Assembly (NCBI GenBank): GCA_002317385.1
Contig: DCJH01000021.1
Span: forward strand, 78,783 to 142,782
From: Prevotella sp. UBA1705
GTDB lineage: Bacteria > Bacteroidota > Bacteroidia > Bacteroidales > Bacteroidaceae
Direction: 5' to 3'
Length of the DNA: 64,000 nucleotides
This document shows, in pieces, positions 1 to 8,497 of this stretch (positions within the stretch are counted from its first letter, which is position 1; each line of letters begins with the position of its first letter). A program made the position numbers and the translations under genes. The notes under the pieces are model-generated. The model searched no databases and was not told where the DNA came from. It worked only from the letters and a program-made list of their open reading frames with translations.

Positions 1-384
1 CATCAGTTGCTCTGCGTACTCACCGGCGGTGAACCCACGTTGCAGGTCGATGCCGAGCTCATCAGGCGTTTGCACGAAGATGGATACGTGGTGGCGATGG
101 AAAGCAATGGTACTCGTGAGCCGGCCGAGGGCGTAGACTGGCTGACCGTTTCGCCCAAGGAGCACGTCGAGGTGAGCCGTTGCCAAGAGCTGAAAGTGGT
201 GGTCGACGAGCGCATGGAGGTGTCCGACTGGGGCATAACTGCCGAAGAATACTTCCTCCAGCCCTGCGACACGGGCGACCCCGAGCGCAACAAGGCCATA
301 GCCGAGGCCTGTGTCGACTATATCAAACGGCATCCCCGGTGGCGGCTTTCGCTACAGACACACAAACTGTTGGGATTCAAATAG
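1..384 (+). CDS. queE: 7-carboxy-7-deazaguanine synthase, C-terminal part
   Basis: This is the 3' part of a radical SAM enzyme; its start, including the cysteine cluster that binds the iron-sulfur centre, lies before the window. The frame is open from base 1. Visible are the conserved LTGGEP motif near the beginning, which belongs to the SAM-binding region, and the family ending SLQTHK. QueE turns 6-carboxytetrahydropterin into 7-carboxy-7-deazaguanine in the route to queuosine, a cytosolic tRNA modification. It ends with TAG 21 bp before the cardiolipin synthase start, so the two may share a transcript. The family call is firm because the C-terminal segment is characteristic. Confidence 0.9.
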   Translation, partial: HQLLCVLTGGEPTLQVDAELIRRLHEDGYVVAMESNGTREPAEGVDWLTVSPKEHVEVSRCQELKVVVDERMEVSDWGITAEEYFLQPCDTGDPERNKAIAEACVDYIKRHPRWRLSLQTHKLLGFK

Positions 385-405
385 ACATCCAGAGGAGGGC
401 AAAGC

Positions 406-1830
406 ATGATCTATCTGCATTGGCTTTGGGGATTGGTCTATGGTCTTCTGGTCATAGGCGTGATGATACGGGTGCTGATGGACAATCGGCAGCCGGCCAA
501 AACCATGGCTTGGATATTGGTGCTTTGGTTCCTGCCGCTCTTCGGCCTCATCCTTTACATCTTCTTCGGACAGAACACTCGCAAGGAAAAGTTTATCAGT
601 CAGAGCTCGCTTGACCAGTTGACCAAGCGGTCGATGACCGAATTTCTGGAGCAGAGGGAGCTGCGATTGCCCAAGTCGCACCAGCCCCTGATGCAGCTTT
701 TCAAGAACCAGAACATGGCCTTGCCGTTCAAAAACAACGAGGTGGAGATATTCACCGACGGCTATTCCTTCTTTCCTGCCTTGCTCAAAGCTATCAGTAA
801 GGCCCGGCATCACATCCATATCGACATCTATATCTTTAACGATGATGCGCTCGGCAACCTCATTGCCGATGCCCTGATTGATAAGGCACGCGAGGGCGTT
901 GAGGTGCGCGTGATCTACGACGACGTGGGCTGCTGGCGCGTAAAAAGCTCTTTCTTCGAGCGGATGCGCGACGGAGGGGTGGACGTTCATGCGTTCATGC
1001 CGGTGAAATTCCCGGCCTTCACCTCCAAGGTGAACTACCGCAACCACCGCAAACTCATCATCATCGACGGCACCACGGGATTTATCGGGGGCATGAACTT
1101 TGCCACGCGCTACGTGAAAGGCACCGGAAAGCAGGCATGGCGCGACACCCATCTTCTGGTCCGCGGCGGCGCAGTGTATGGCATTCAGCGTGCATTCCTG
1201 GTAGATTGGTACTTTGTAGACCACACGCTGGTGACCAATCGCGCATATTATCCAGACCACGACCCGATGATAGACAATAACTGTCTGGCCCAGGTGGTGA
1301 CGAGTAGCCCTGTGTCTCCGTGGCCCGACATCATGCAAGGATATGTGCGCGTGCTGCTCGAAGCACGCCGATACGTCTATATGGAGAGTCCCTACTTCCT
1401 GCCCACAGAGCCGATTCTCTTTGCCATGCGCACCGCAGCACTCACCGGCGTGGACGTGAGGCTGATGATTCCGATGCATGGAGACTCGAAGATTGTGGAG
1501 TGGGCCAGCATCTCCTACGTCATGGAGACGCTCGAAGCCGGCGTGAAAGTGTATCTCTATCAGGCGGGATTCAACCACTCGAAGCTACTGGTGAGCGACG
1601 ACTGCATATCGACCTGCGGCAGCACCAACGTGGATTTCCGCAGTTTTGAGCACGATTTCGAGTCGAATATCTTCTTTTACGATGAGGGCATGGCACTGCG
1701 CATGAAAGCCCTTTTCCTCGAAGATCAGCAGCAATGTCTGCTCATCGACGAAGTGCGCAAGGTGGAAAACCGCTCGTTCCTACGCCGATTGTGGGAGAGT
1801 GTGCTAAGGCTTGTAAGTCCGTTGCTATAG
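406..1830 (+). CDS. cls: Cardiolipin synthase (two-HKD phospholipase D family)
   Basis: A 474-residue inner-membrane enzyme that joins phosphatidyl groups to make cardiolipin. Two hydrophobic segments lie at about residues 4-25 and 33-54, as in bacterial Cls proteins. Two HxKxxxxD catalytic motifs follow: HRKLIIID near residue 215 and HSKLLVSD near residue 390, each with the downstream G/S-N segment (GGMN and GSTN). Length is normal for the family. The ATG is preceded at about 9 bp by a GGAGGG purine run, which resembles a Shine-Dalgarno site, uncommon in this window. It follows queE closely on the same strand. Confidence 0.93.
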   Translation: MIYLHWLWGLVYGLLVIGVMIRVLMDNRQPAKTMAWILVLWFLPLFGLILYIFFGQNTRKEKFISQSSLDQLTKRSMTEFLEQRELRLPKSHQPLMQLFKNQNMALPFKNNEVEIFTDGYSFFPALLKAISKARHHIHIDIYIFNDDALGNLIADALIDKAREGVEVRVIYDDVGCWRVKSSFFERMRDGGVDVHAFMPVKFPAFTSKVNYRNHRKLIIIDGTTGFIGGMNFATRYVKGTGKQAWRDTHLLVRGGAVYGIQRAFLVDWYFVDHTLVTNRAYYPDHDPMIDNNCLAQVVTSSPVSPWPDIMQGYVRVLLEARRYVYMESPYFLPTEPILFAMRTAALTGVDVRLMIPMHGDSKIVEWASISYVMETLEAGVKVYLYQAGFNHSKLLVSDDCISTCGSTNVDFRSFEHDFESNIFFYDEGMALRMKALFLEDQQQCLLIDEVRKVENRSFLRRLWESVLRLVSPLL

Positions 1831-1871
1831 TCCTTTCAACCACAAACCGCCCTTTCTTACTATCTTCCACA

Positions 1872-1906
1872 GCCTCTCCCCCTGCCCCCTCCCCCGAAGG
1901 GAGGGG
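1872..1906 (+). repeat. Dispersed C-rich/G-rich quasi-palindrome, family A, copy 1
   Basis: A 35-bp element of the form GCCTCTCCCC, C-rich spacer, CTCCCCCGAAGGGAGGGG. The right part is a hairpin; the left GCCTCTCCC gives it a direction. Related copies lie near 2159, 6006, 6460, 11744, 19531, 44097, 45452, 45675 and 52876. It lies 41 bp after the cls stop and could act as a transcript end, but it has no strong T-run. Confidence 0.8.
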
Positions 1907-1999
1907 AAAAATGTGGGATAAACAATAGCCTATGGCCGATATAACCACGTTGCGCACCCGTTTGGAGGAGGGAGAATAATGTGAGATAAACAATAAGAA

Positions 2000-2035
2000 A
2001 AGCCTCTCGCTTGCAATAGATGCAGGCGAGAGGCT
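2000..2035. terminator. Stem-loop between convergent cls and rsmD
   Basis: AAGCCTCTCGC pairs with GCGAGAGGCTT, extended inward by TGCA/TGCA, giving a stem of about 15-16 bp with a 5-nt loop. It lies between convergent genes and probably ends transcription from one or both sides, although no long T-run follows. The rest of 1831-2225 holds two family A repeats and two copies of a GATAAACAATA sequence (about 1917 and 1985); no gene is seen there. Confidence 0.65.
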
Positions 2036-2158
2036 TGATGGTTTATGAGGTTGGAGGGACTAAATAGACGCGGAGTTGCAAATGGTTTAGGCCAAAAACA
2101 GTCTTGAAAAACATCTGCTCCTCCTCACCTTTTCCGCCTCTTGTTTATCCCGATGATT

Positions 2159-2197
2159 ACTCCCCTCCCTCCGGGGGATGGGCAAGGGGGAGAGGCT
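2159..2197 (-). repeat. Family A repeat, copy 2 (inverted)
   Basis: The reverse complement of the family A element: TCCCCTCCCTCCGGGGGA followed by a G-rich tract and AGAGGCTT. It lies 29 bp past the rsmD stop, in opposite orientation to the copy at 1872, so the two bracket the cls-rsmD intergenic space as an inverted pair. Confidence 0.75.
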
Positions 2198-2225
2198 TTA
2201 GGGGACGCTGAACCAGGCTGGCGGC

Positions 2226-2765
2226 CTATGCGTTGGTCTTGAATATACTAAAATTCACGCTCCCATAGCTACGATGCTCCACGAAATGGGGATACTGGGA
2301 GAAGTCGTGCGACTTGCCGTGCTCAAAAACAAATACGCCTTCGGGCTTGAGCAGGTCGTGACTGAAGATGAGGTCGGGCAAGGTGGGGAGCTGTTCGAGG
2401 GCGTATGGAGGGTCGGCAAAGATGAAATCGAACTGCTGATGACACGATTTCAGAAACCTGAACACGTCGCCTTTGATGAGCAGATGGCCCTCGGCACCAA
2501 TCTTCTGCATGCACTGGCCGATGAAACGGGCATGGTCGCGGTCGGCCTCCACGCTCACCACAGTCTGGCACCCGCGCGACAACAGTTCCAAAGAGATGCT
2601 TCCCGTACCTGCGAAAAGGTCGAGAGCGGTGCCCCCTTCGAAGTCGAGATAGCCGTTCATCACATTGAAAATGTTCTCCTTGGCAAAGTCGGTCGTGGGC
2701 CTTGCCTTAAATGTTCGGGGTATGTCGAAGTGCCGCCCCTTATATTTTCCGGTAATAATTCTCAT
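2226..2765 (-). CDS. rsmD: 16S rRNA (guanine966-N2)-methyltransferase
   Basis: A 179-residue SAM-dependent methyltransferase that modifies G966 of 16S rRNA during 30S assembly. The SAM-binding motif DLFAGTGS is at residues 49-56 and the catalytic DPPY motif at 118-121, and the N-terminal GKYKGR segment is typical of RsmD. Length is normal. It lies 72 bp downstream of a DUF3822-family gene on the same strand, a pairing familiar from Bacteroidales genomes, and is probably the last gene of a three-gene operon driven from about 4205. Confidence 0.95.
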   Translation of the reverse strand: MRIITGKYKGRHFDIPRTFKARPTTDFAKENIFNVMNGYLDFEGGTALDLFAGTGSISLELLSRGCQTVVSVEADRDHARFIGQCMQKIGAEGHLLIKGDVFRFLKSCHQQFDFIFADPPYALEQLPTLPDLIFSHDLLKPEGVFVFEHGKSHDFSQYPHFVEHRSYGSVNFSIFKTNA

Positions 2766-2837
2766 TGCGTTTTATCCCTTTCAGTTCTTCCTCCCCATCA
2801 ATCCATTAACACCTATCACCTCACACCCATCACCTGC

Positions 2838-3635
2838 TCAACCCAGATACACCGTCACGAGGTCGAGGGTGATGCCCTTGATGGCCGTCATGGGTGCCCG
2901 GTTGAAGTCGGCCGCCGGATTGATGGCGCTCACCTTACGCAGATGAAGCTGCAGATCGGGAATGAGTTTCTCACGTTCTATGATGTCGCCCGAGAGGTAG
3001 AGCTCGTCCTTCTGCTGGTCGAGCGCGAGCTCTTTCCATACAAACAGGATGAAATAGAGCGCATCTTTGGTATGCTTTACATCAAACCGATTGCTGAACA
3101 CAAAGCGGTTACGCTCGAAGCTGAACAGCTCCAACTGGTTGTCGTGGAAATGGGCAAAGAGCTTGCGGTGGATGCCAATGAAGCTCCGTTTGTGCAGATA
3201 GTGCCACACAGGCTGCATGAGCGGCATGAACTTCACATCCTCGTAGTGGTCGTGGACCACCGTCATGAGGTCTTTGTTCACAGCAAACACAGCCACCGCA
3301 TTGATGTCGGGCAACACGTTACTCATGATGGCGCAGCCCTCAGTATCAGGAAAACTGTGCATGTAGAGGGTCTCGTTGTGCGGCTCCTCATACTCCTCGA
3401 TGGGCAGGAGCAGCACCGGCACATTGACCAGCACGCGTGCCCGGGGCGTGCTCTGCAGCAGTTCGGACTCGGTCTTGAACGCCTCGCGCAGGTTGGCAGC
3501 GATAGACACGCCACTCTTGATGGTATAAGGGCGATAGGCCACCTGCTCCTGATTGTCTTTCTCGGCAATGGCAAAGGCGAGCGAGCCTTGGCTCACCCGG
3601 ATGGTCATACGTGGGGATTTATTGGTATTCATCAT
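2838..3635 (-). CDS. DUF3822 family protein
   Basis: A 265-residue protein with no signal peptide or membrane segment, matching the DUF3822 family known from Bacteroidetes next to rsmD. Its parts resemble an actin-like/ASKHA fold only in general alternation of strands; no catalytic motif is evident, so no biochemical role is claimed. The co-transcribed neighbours are rsmD downstream and a small membrane protein upstream (33 bp). The GC-rich shadow frame on the opposite strand is long but lacks any recognisable family. The family call rests on remembered family features and synteny and is not verified by search. Confidence 0.75.
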   Translation of the reverse strand: MMNTNKSPRMTIRVSQGSLAFAIAEKDNQEQVAYRPYTIKSGVSIAANLREAFKTESELLQSTPRARVLVNVPVLLLPIEEYEEPHNETLYMHSFPDTEGCAIMSNVLPDINAVAVFAVNKDLMTVVHDHYEDVKFMPLMQPVWHYLHKRSFIGIHRKLFAHFHDNQLELFSFERNRFVFSNRFDVKHTKDALYFILFVWKELALDQQKDELYLSGDIIEREKLIPDLQLHLRKVSAINPAADFNRAPMTAIKGITLDLVTVYLG

Positions 3636-3668
3636 GTTAGTTGCTTTGTTTAGAGGCAGATGGAGCGT

Positions 3669-4151
3669 CTATTCCCAATTGCCGGCGTTGTTGTTGGGCT
3701 CAGTGATGTCGCCAATCTTCAGTCCGGCATACCGCCCCGAAGCGTTGGCCTGCTCGATGAGATGGGCAATGGAGTTACTGTCGAGCCCACGCAGATAGTC
3801 AGCATATCCGGCGCCGCACTCCATCAGCGGAATCTGCTTGCCGCTCTTGCCAAGTATCATCGTGGCCGTGAGCGAGAATCGCCGGCCGTCGGAATAGGGA
3901 ATGAAGGTGAGCGAATCGGCCAGCAGTCCGCCCTCCACCAGCTTGGCGAAGTCGCCCGTGTAGACACCGGTCTGACTGCGATAGCGCTCCTCGGCCGCCC
4001 TGATCTTCACCAGCCGCTGCTTCACGGCCAGCTCTCGCCCGGCCTGTTCGCGCTGAAACCGGATAGGGCTGTTGACGCTCAGGAAGCACAGCACCGCAAG
4101 AATGAGCACGCCGGCAAGCAGCAGAATATTATTTTTGGGATAGCCCTTCAT
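3669..4151 (-). CDS. Small membrane-anchored protein of unknown function
   Basis: A 160-residue protein with one N-terminal hydrophobic segment (about residues 8-25), then a charged helical stretch rich in Arg, Glu and Gln and a soluble C-terminal domain, presumably periplasmic. The opening hydrophobic helix plus charged helix recalls pilin-like or signal-anchored proteins, but no prepilin cleavage motif is clear. It is the first gene of the group leading to DUF3822 and rsmD, with a TATCTTTG promoter about 50 bp upstream. Function unknown. Confidence 0.7.
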   Translation of the reverse strand: MKGYPKNNILLLAGVLILAVLCFLSVNSPIRFQREQAGRELAVKQRLVKIRAAEERYRSQTGVYTGDFAKLVEGGLLADSLTFIPYSDGRRFSLTATMILGKSGKQIPLMECGAGYADYLRGLDSNSIAHLIEQANASGRYAGLKIGDITEPNNNAGNWE

Positions 4152-4178
4152 TTCTCGTTGAATATTGCTAACTTTGTA

Positions 4179-4186
4179 TTGAATAT
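4179..4186 (+). promoter_or_regulatory. Promoter -7 element for the RecD-like helicase gene
   Basis: TAACTTTG matches the Bacteroidetes TAnnTTTG -7 consensus, about 100 bp before the helicase start. No clear -33 TTTG is seen. It overlaps the divergent promoter region of the 3669-4151 gene. Confidence 0.5.
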
Positions 4187-4202
4187 CAACCTATTCATGT
4201 TG

Positions 4203-4210
4203 CAAAGATA
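4203..4210 (-). promoter_or_regulatory. Promoter -7 element for the small membrane protein/DUF3822/rsmD operon
   Basis: On the minus strand this reads TATCTTTG followed by C, the common Bacteroidetes -7 form. The expected leader to the gene start at 4151 is about 45 nt. The -33 box is not obvious. Confidence 0.6.
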
Positions 4211-4288
4211 ATAAAAACCCCGTGGATTACCTCGTTAGTCCCTGCTCTTTTAACAATTCATAATTCAACCCTATCCCATCATCATCAC

Positions 4289-5755
4289 GTGAAGATACCA
4301 GAGTTTGTCGATGCCATCCGTTCGGAGTTTGGATTTGAGCCCACCTTCGACCAGCAAAGGGCCATGGAGACCTTTGCCCACTTCCTTTCCGACCGCGAGC
4401 CCAATACTGTTATGGTGCTCCGAGGGTCGGCAGGCACCGGCAAGACCTCGCTGGCCGGAGCCATGGTGCGCACACTTCACCGTTTCGGACAGAAGCTCAT
4501 GCTCCTCGCCCCCACCGGCAGGGCGGCCAAAGTGTTTGCGCTGAACAGCGGCCTTCCGGCCTTCACCGTGCACCGCAAGATATACCGCGAGAAGGTGTAT
4601 CAGGGCATCGACGGCGAGTTTAACCTCAACGAGAACCGCTATCGCCACATGCTCTTCGTGGTAGACGAGGCTTCGATGGTGAGCAGCATCCCCACAGGCG
4701 ACAACGCCTTCGGCTCGGGAAGCCTGCTCGACGACCTCATGAAATATGTCTACTCGGGCGAGGGCTGCCGCCTGCTGCTCATCGGCGACCGCGCGCAGCT
4801 GCCGCCTGTGGGCGAGAAAGAGGCACCGGCCCTCAGCGCCGACGTGCTCGCGGGCTATGGCATGAGGGTCTACGAATACGACCTGACCCAGGTGCTGCGC
4901 CAGAGTCAGGACTCGGGCATCCTCTTCAACGCCACGTTTATTCGCCATCTCATCACCCACGACCAGGCCACCGAGCTGCCCAGGATAGAGTTTGCCGACT
5001 TTGCCGACATCATGGTGATGCCCGGCGGCGAGCTCATCGACAGCCTCGGCACGAGCTACAGCCGTGTGGGACTCGACGAGACCATCGTCATCTCGCGGTC
5101 GAACAAGCGCGCCAACGTCTACAACCAAGGCATCCGCAACCAGGTGCTCGACCGCGACGACGCCCTCTGTACGGGCGATATGGTGATGATCGTTCGCAAC
5201 AATTATTTCTGGACGGAGGCCCTGCAGGCCGAGGCCGCCAAGGCTCAACCGGGCGAGCCGAAGGACGACATCCCGGCCTTTCTGGCCAACGGCGACCGCG
5301 CCCGGGTGCAGAGTGTGAGAAACGTGAGGGAGTTCTATGGGTTCCATTTTGCCGACGTGTGGCTGCAGTTTCCCGACTACGACAACTTCGAGATGCAGGC
5401 CACGGTCATCATGGACTCGCTCACCACCGATGCTCCGGCGCTCACGCGCGAGCAGAACGAGCAGCTGTTCAGCCGGGTGATGGACGATTATGCCGACCTG
5501 CCCACCAAGCCTGAGCGCCTGAAAGCCCTGCGGCGAGACATCTATTTCAATGCGCTGCAGGTGAAATTTGCCTACGCCGTGACCTGCCACAAGGCGCAGG
5601 GCGGACAGTGGCAGCACGTGTATCTGGACCAGGGCTATATGACCGACGACATGCTCACGCCCGATTACATCCACTGGCTCTATACCGCCTTCACGCGAGC
5701 CACGGAGAAACTGTTTCTCGTGAACTGGCCGAAGAACCAGATTGCGGAGGAGTAA
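4289..5755 (+). CDS. RecD-like superfamily 1 DNA helicase
   Basis: A 488-residue cytosolic ATPase with Walker A GSAGTGKT near residue 47, a DEAS Walker B-like motif near 129, a GDRAQLPPVG motif III and a UvrD/RecD-type C-terminal domain containing TCHKAQG and YTAFTRA. These order as in RecD2/Dda-type SF1B helicases, which unwind DNA 5' to 3'. It is shorter than full RecD2 and lacks its N-terminal HhH region. The start is GTG; no ATG with a good homologous N-terminus lies upstream. It is divergent from the rsmD operon. Confidence 0.87.
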   Translation: MKIPEFVDAIRSEFGFEPTFDQQRAMETFAHFLSDREPNTVMVLRGSAGTGKTSLAGAMVRTLHRFGQKLMLLAPTGRAAKVFALNSGLPAFTVHRKIYREKVYQGIDGEFNLNENRYRHMLFVVDEASMVSSIPTGDNAFGSGSLLDDLMKYVYSGEGCRLLLIGDRAQLPPVGEKEAPALSADVLAGYGMRVYEYDLTQVLRQSQDSGILFNATFIRHLITHDQATELPRIEFADFADIMVMPGGELIDSLGTSYSRVGLDETIVISRSNKRANVYNQGIRNQVLDRDDALCTGDMVMIVRNNYFWTEALQAEAAKAQPGEPKDDIPAFLANGDRARVQSVRNVREFYGFHFADVWLQFPDYDNFEMQATVIMDSLTTDAPALTREQNEQLFSRVMDDYADLPTKPERLKALRRDIYFNALQVKFAYAVTCHKAQGGQWQHVYLDQGYMTDDMLTPDYIHWLYTAFTRATEKLFLVNWPKNQIAEE

Positions 5756-5850
5756 ACAGTGGGATTCCCTCCCTGCCACTCCTCCATCCCACCCTCATGC
5801 TTCTTCATTTCCTATCTGTCTCATTTTCAAGCAGATAGATATTCGTTTGA

Positions 5851-5932
5851 AATAAGGTACTAATCGCGTCATGATTAGTACCTTTTCGTCTCGCCTTTAC
5901 TACCTAATCGCATCGCGATTAGTACCTCTTTT
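5851..5932 (+). repeat. Compound palindrome of GGTACTAATC type, family C, copy 1
   Basis: Two adjacent hairpins: GGTACTAATCGCG pairs with the ATTAGTACC arm (5856-5882), then TACCTAATCGC pairs with GCGATTAGTA (5899-5926), joined by a CGTCTCGCC spacer. An inverted copy of the whole 80-bp unit lies at 46961-47048. The element follows the helicase gene by about 100 bp and may also affect transcript ends. Bases 5756-5850 and 5933-6005 show no gene. Confidence 0.8.
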
Positions 5933-6005
5933 CAAAACGAGGAAATAGGACAGAAGATTGTGGGGGATGGCTATGTAAACACTGCCTCTCCGCTTTGCCC
6001 TTACA

Positions 6006-6495
6006 GCCTCTCCCCCTCACCCCTCCCCCGAAGGGAGGGGAGTAATATGCGAGGAGGTTGTTGGCATAGTAGGGACATGCCCCGTGCATGTCCGCACCGC
6101 CGGATGGCCGATGAAAGGCATCGCCCACAACTCGCAATCCGGTATCTGACTACAAGAGTCTGTGCCCTTATACCACCGTAGGTGGCTACAAGGGCTATTT
6201 CCTCCACATCTGTTTTGAGAGTTTTTGTGCCTTTTGTGGACAAGAAGAGAAATTATCCACAGAAGACACAGAGGGTTCAAAGGCCAGAACATTTCACCAT
6301 TATATTCAGCAAAAATCGCCAAGGAAGAATCAAGAACACAGAAGTTTCGCGCAATAACAAAGGTGGGGTTGCCCTCCGGCGGTGCGGACATGCACGGGGC
6401 ATGTCCCTACTGAGCCACAGTTTTTACTCCGCGCCAGCCCCAGCCTCCAAGCATTCTACTCCCCTCCCTTCGGGGGAGGGGCAAGGGGGAGAGGC
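6006..6495. repeat. Nested inverted composite repeat element
   Basis: A 490-bp symmetrical structure. The outer arms are family A copies in opposite orientation (6006-6040 and 6460-6495). The inner arms are family B copies in opposite orientation (6068-6104 and 6370-6414) that match perfectly over 37 bp. Near the left side of the centre is a smaller hairpin, GCCCTTATACCACC against GGTGGCTACAAGGGC (6164-6195). No open frame in it resembles a gene. It lies 20 bp past the dnaG stop and is described further in the findings. Confidence 0.8.
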
Positions 6496-6514
6496 TCTTT
6501 GGTCCGCTGGTGGT

Positions 6515-8497
6515 CTACACAATAATATTATTCCCCAACTGCTTCGCGAGTTTATTGCGGATATCCTGCATATCACGATACTCCTCCATGAGCTTCTTGA
6601 GGCGCTCCATATCGGAGGCCGCGGCCTTGATCTGATCCATCAAATCCTTGAGATGCTGCTCCACATAATCCATGCGGAAGTCGAGCAGCAGGTGCTCCGT
6701 CTGGTTGCGCAGGCCCTCGGTGATGTTCTCCTCACGCTGCCGGCGGTCGGCCTCGTTGAGCGGTTCGGCCTCCTTCTTGCCCGACAGCCCGTAGTCGTCG
6801 CTCGCCATCTCGGCAGCGAGCTGACTGATTCGGATGTCGTCGTGGTGGAGAAAGTAAGGCTCCGACTTGAAGTCGGGATAGGCACAACGGTCCACCGCCT
6901 CATCCAATATGGTGGCGAAGAGCTCGTCTTTGAGCTGCAGCTGGTCGGCGTCGAGGCTGAACCTGATGAACTGTGCCACGCTGAGGTTGTGGAGATGGCC
7001 CTCCTCGTCTTCCACGTTCCGATAGATCACGTGCTCGCCGTGGCGGATAATCATCTGCGCCAACATGCGCTCCACCTTGCTGGCCTGCGTCTGCGGACTC
7101 ACCGGCTGCACCATCTGCACCCCACGATTAGGCTCAGGCGTCGGTCCCACGGGCACGCCATCCTGCTGCGAGGCGGTGGAACCCGAGCGGCGGTCGCGTA
7201 TGAAATTGTTCATCTGATTGATGAGCGTGCGCTCGTTGATGCCTATGCGCAGGGCACAATCGTGGATATAGGTGTCGCGGAGAATGGGGTTGATGACGAG
7301 CGAGATCGACTCGACGATGGAGTTGATGGCATCCGACCGCTTCTTCGGGTCGGTCTCATCCTTGAGCAACAGGTCGGTCTTGAACTGGATGAAATCGGCC
7401 TGATGCGCCTCGATATACTGGCGAAAGTCGGCCGCCGTGTGGTTGCGGGCAAACTCGTCGGGGTCTTGTCCGTCGGGCAGGAGCAGCACCTTGAGGTTCA
7501 TTCCCTCGGAGAGGAGCATGTCGGTACCCTTCAGGGCGGCATGGATGCCGGCGGCGTCGCCGTCGTAGATGAGCGTGATGTTGGAGGTAAAACGATGGAG
7601 CGTGTGTATCTGGTGGAAGCTGAGGGCCGTGCCCGAGTTGGCCACCACGTTCTCGATGCCACACTGGTGCAGGGCGATGACGTCGGCCTGTCCCTCCACC
7701 ATGTACACCCGGTCTTCATTGGCGATAGCTTTCTTGGCCTGCCAGATGCCATACAGCTCATGGTCCTTGTGGTAGATTTCGCTCGCCGGAGAGTTCACGT
7801 ATTTCTGATTCACGCCTTTCGTGCGACTGTCGAGCACGCGGGCGGTGAAGCCCACAATCTTGCCGCTCACGCTATGCCATGGGAACACCACACGCCCGGC
7901 GAAGCGGTCGATGAGCTCGCCGCGGTCGGTCTTGTAGCAAAGTCCCGTAGACACGAGAAACTCCTCCTTGTAGCCGAGCTTGAGCGCGGTCTTGGCGAGA
8001 GCGTAACGGTCGGCGAGGTCGTAGCCCAACTGGAACTTACGGATGATGTCATCTCGGAATCCGCGGCTATGAAAATACTGCTTTCCAATGGCCACGCCGT
8101 CGGCATTCTCATGGAGCAGACCCTCAAAATACTTGCCAGCCCACTCGTTCACGATAAACATCGACTCTCGCAGGCTCTGCTCTTCGCGCTCGCGGTCGGT
8201 GAGTTCTCGCTCCTGAATCTCGATGTGATACTTGTTGGCGAGCCACCGCAAAGCCTCGGGATAGGTCATTTGCTGGTGCTCCATGATGAAGTTGATGGAG
8301 TTTCCGCCCTTGCCGCAGCCAAAGCAGTGGCAGGTGCCACGTGCCGGCGACACGACGAACGACGGCGTCTTCTCGTTGTGGAACGGGCACAGGCCCTTAT
8401 AGTTGGCACCCGATTTCTTCAGCGCCACAAACTCCGACACCACCTCCACGATATTGGCGGCGTCCTTAATCCTTTCTACGGTCTGTCTGTCTATCAT
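6515..8497 (-). CDS. dnaG: DNA primase
   Basis: A 660-residue primase that makes RNA primers for the replisome. The N-terminal zinc site is formed by Cys37, His40, Cys58 and Cys61, as in DnaG. The RNA polymerase core follows, with the Toprim motifs VEGQADV (near 265) and YDGDAAG (near 308). The C-terminal part, rich in charged helices, should bind the DnaB helicase. Its ATG overlaps the stop of the upstream YhcG-like gene in an ATGA, so translation of the two may be coupled. A long antisense frame on the plus strand is only a codon-bias shadow. Confidence 0.96.
   Translation of the reverse strand: MIDRQTVERIKDAANIVEVVSEFVALKKSGANYKGLCPFHNEKTPSFVVSPARGTCHCFGCGKGGNSINFIMEHQQMTYPEALRWLANKYHIEIQERELTDREREEQSLRESMFIVNEWAGKYFEGLLHENADGVAIGKQYFHSRGFRDDIIRKFQLGYDLADRYALAKTALKLGYKEEFLVSTGLCYKTDRGELIDRFAGRVVFPWHSVSGKIVGFTARVLDSRTKGVNQKYVNSPASEIYHKDHELYGIWQAKKAIANEDRVYMVEGQADVIALHQCGIENVVANSGTALSFHQIHTLHRFTSNITLIYDGDAAGIHAALKGTDMLLSEGMNLKVLLLPDGQDPDEFARNHTAADFRQYIEAHQADFIQFKTDLLLKDETDPKKRSDAINSIVESISLVINPILRDTYIHDCALRIGINERTLINQMNNFIRDRRSGSTASQQDGVPVGPTPEPNRGVQMVQPVSPQTQASKVERMLAQMIIRHGEHVIYRNVEDEEGHLHNLSVAQFIRFSLDADQLQLKDELFATILDEAVDRCAYPDFKSEPYFLHHDDIRISQLAAEMASDDYGLSGKKEAEPLNEADRRQREENITEGLRNQTEHLLLDFRMDYVEQHLKDLMDQIKAAASDMERLKKLMEEYRDMQDIRNKLAKQLGNNIIV

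Noticed and set aside
4271..5779. 502-residue minus-strand open frame
   Set aside because: Antisense to the RecD-like helicase; no family features.
6231..6264. Replication origin
   Set aside because: Only two DnaA-box-like sites, no dnaA or AT-rich unwinding region nearby, and they are part of repeat DNA.
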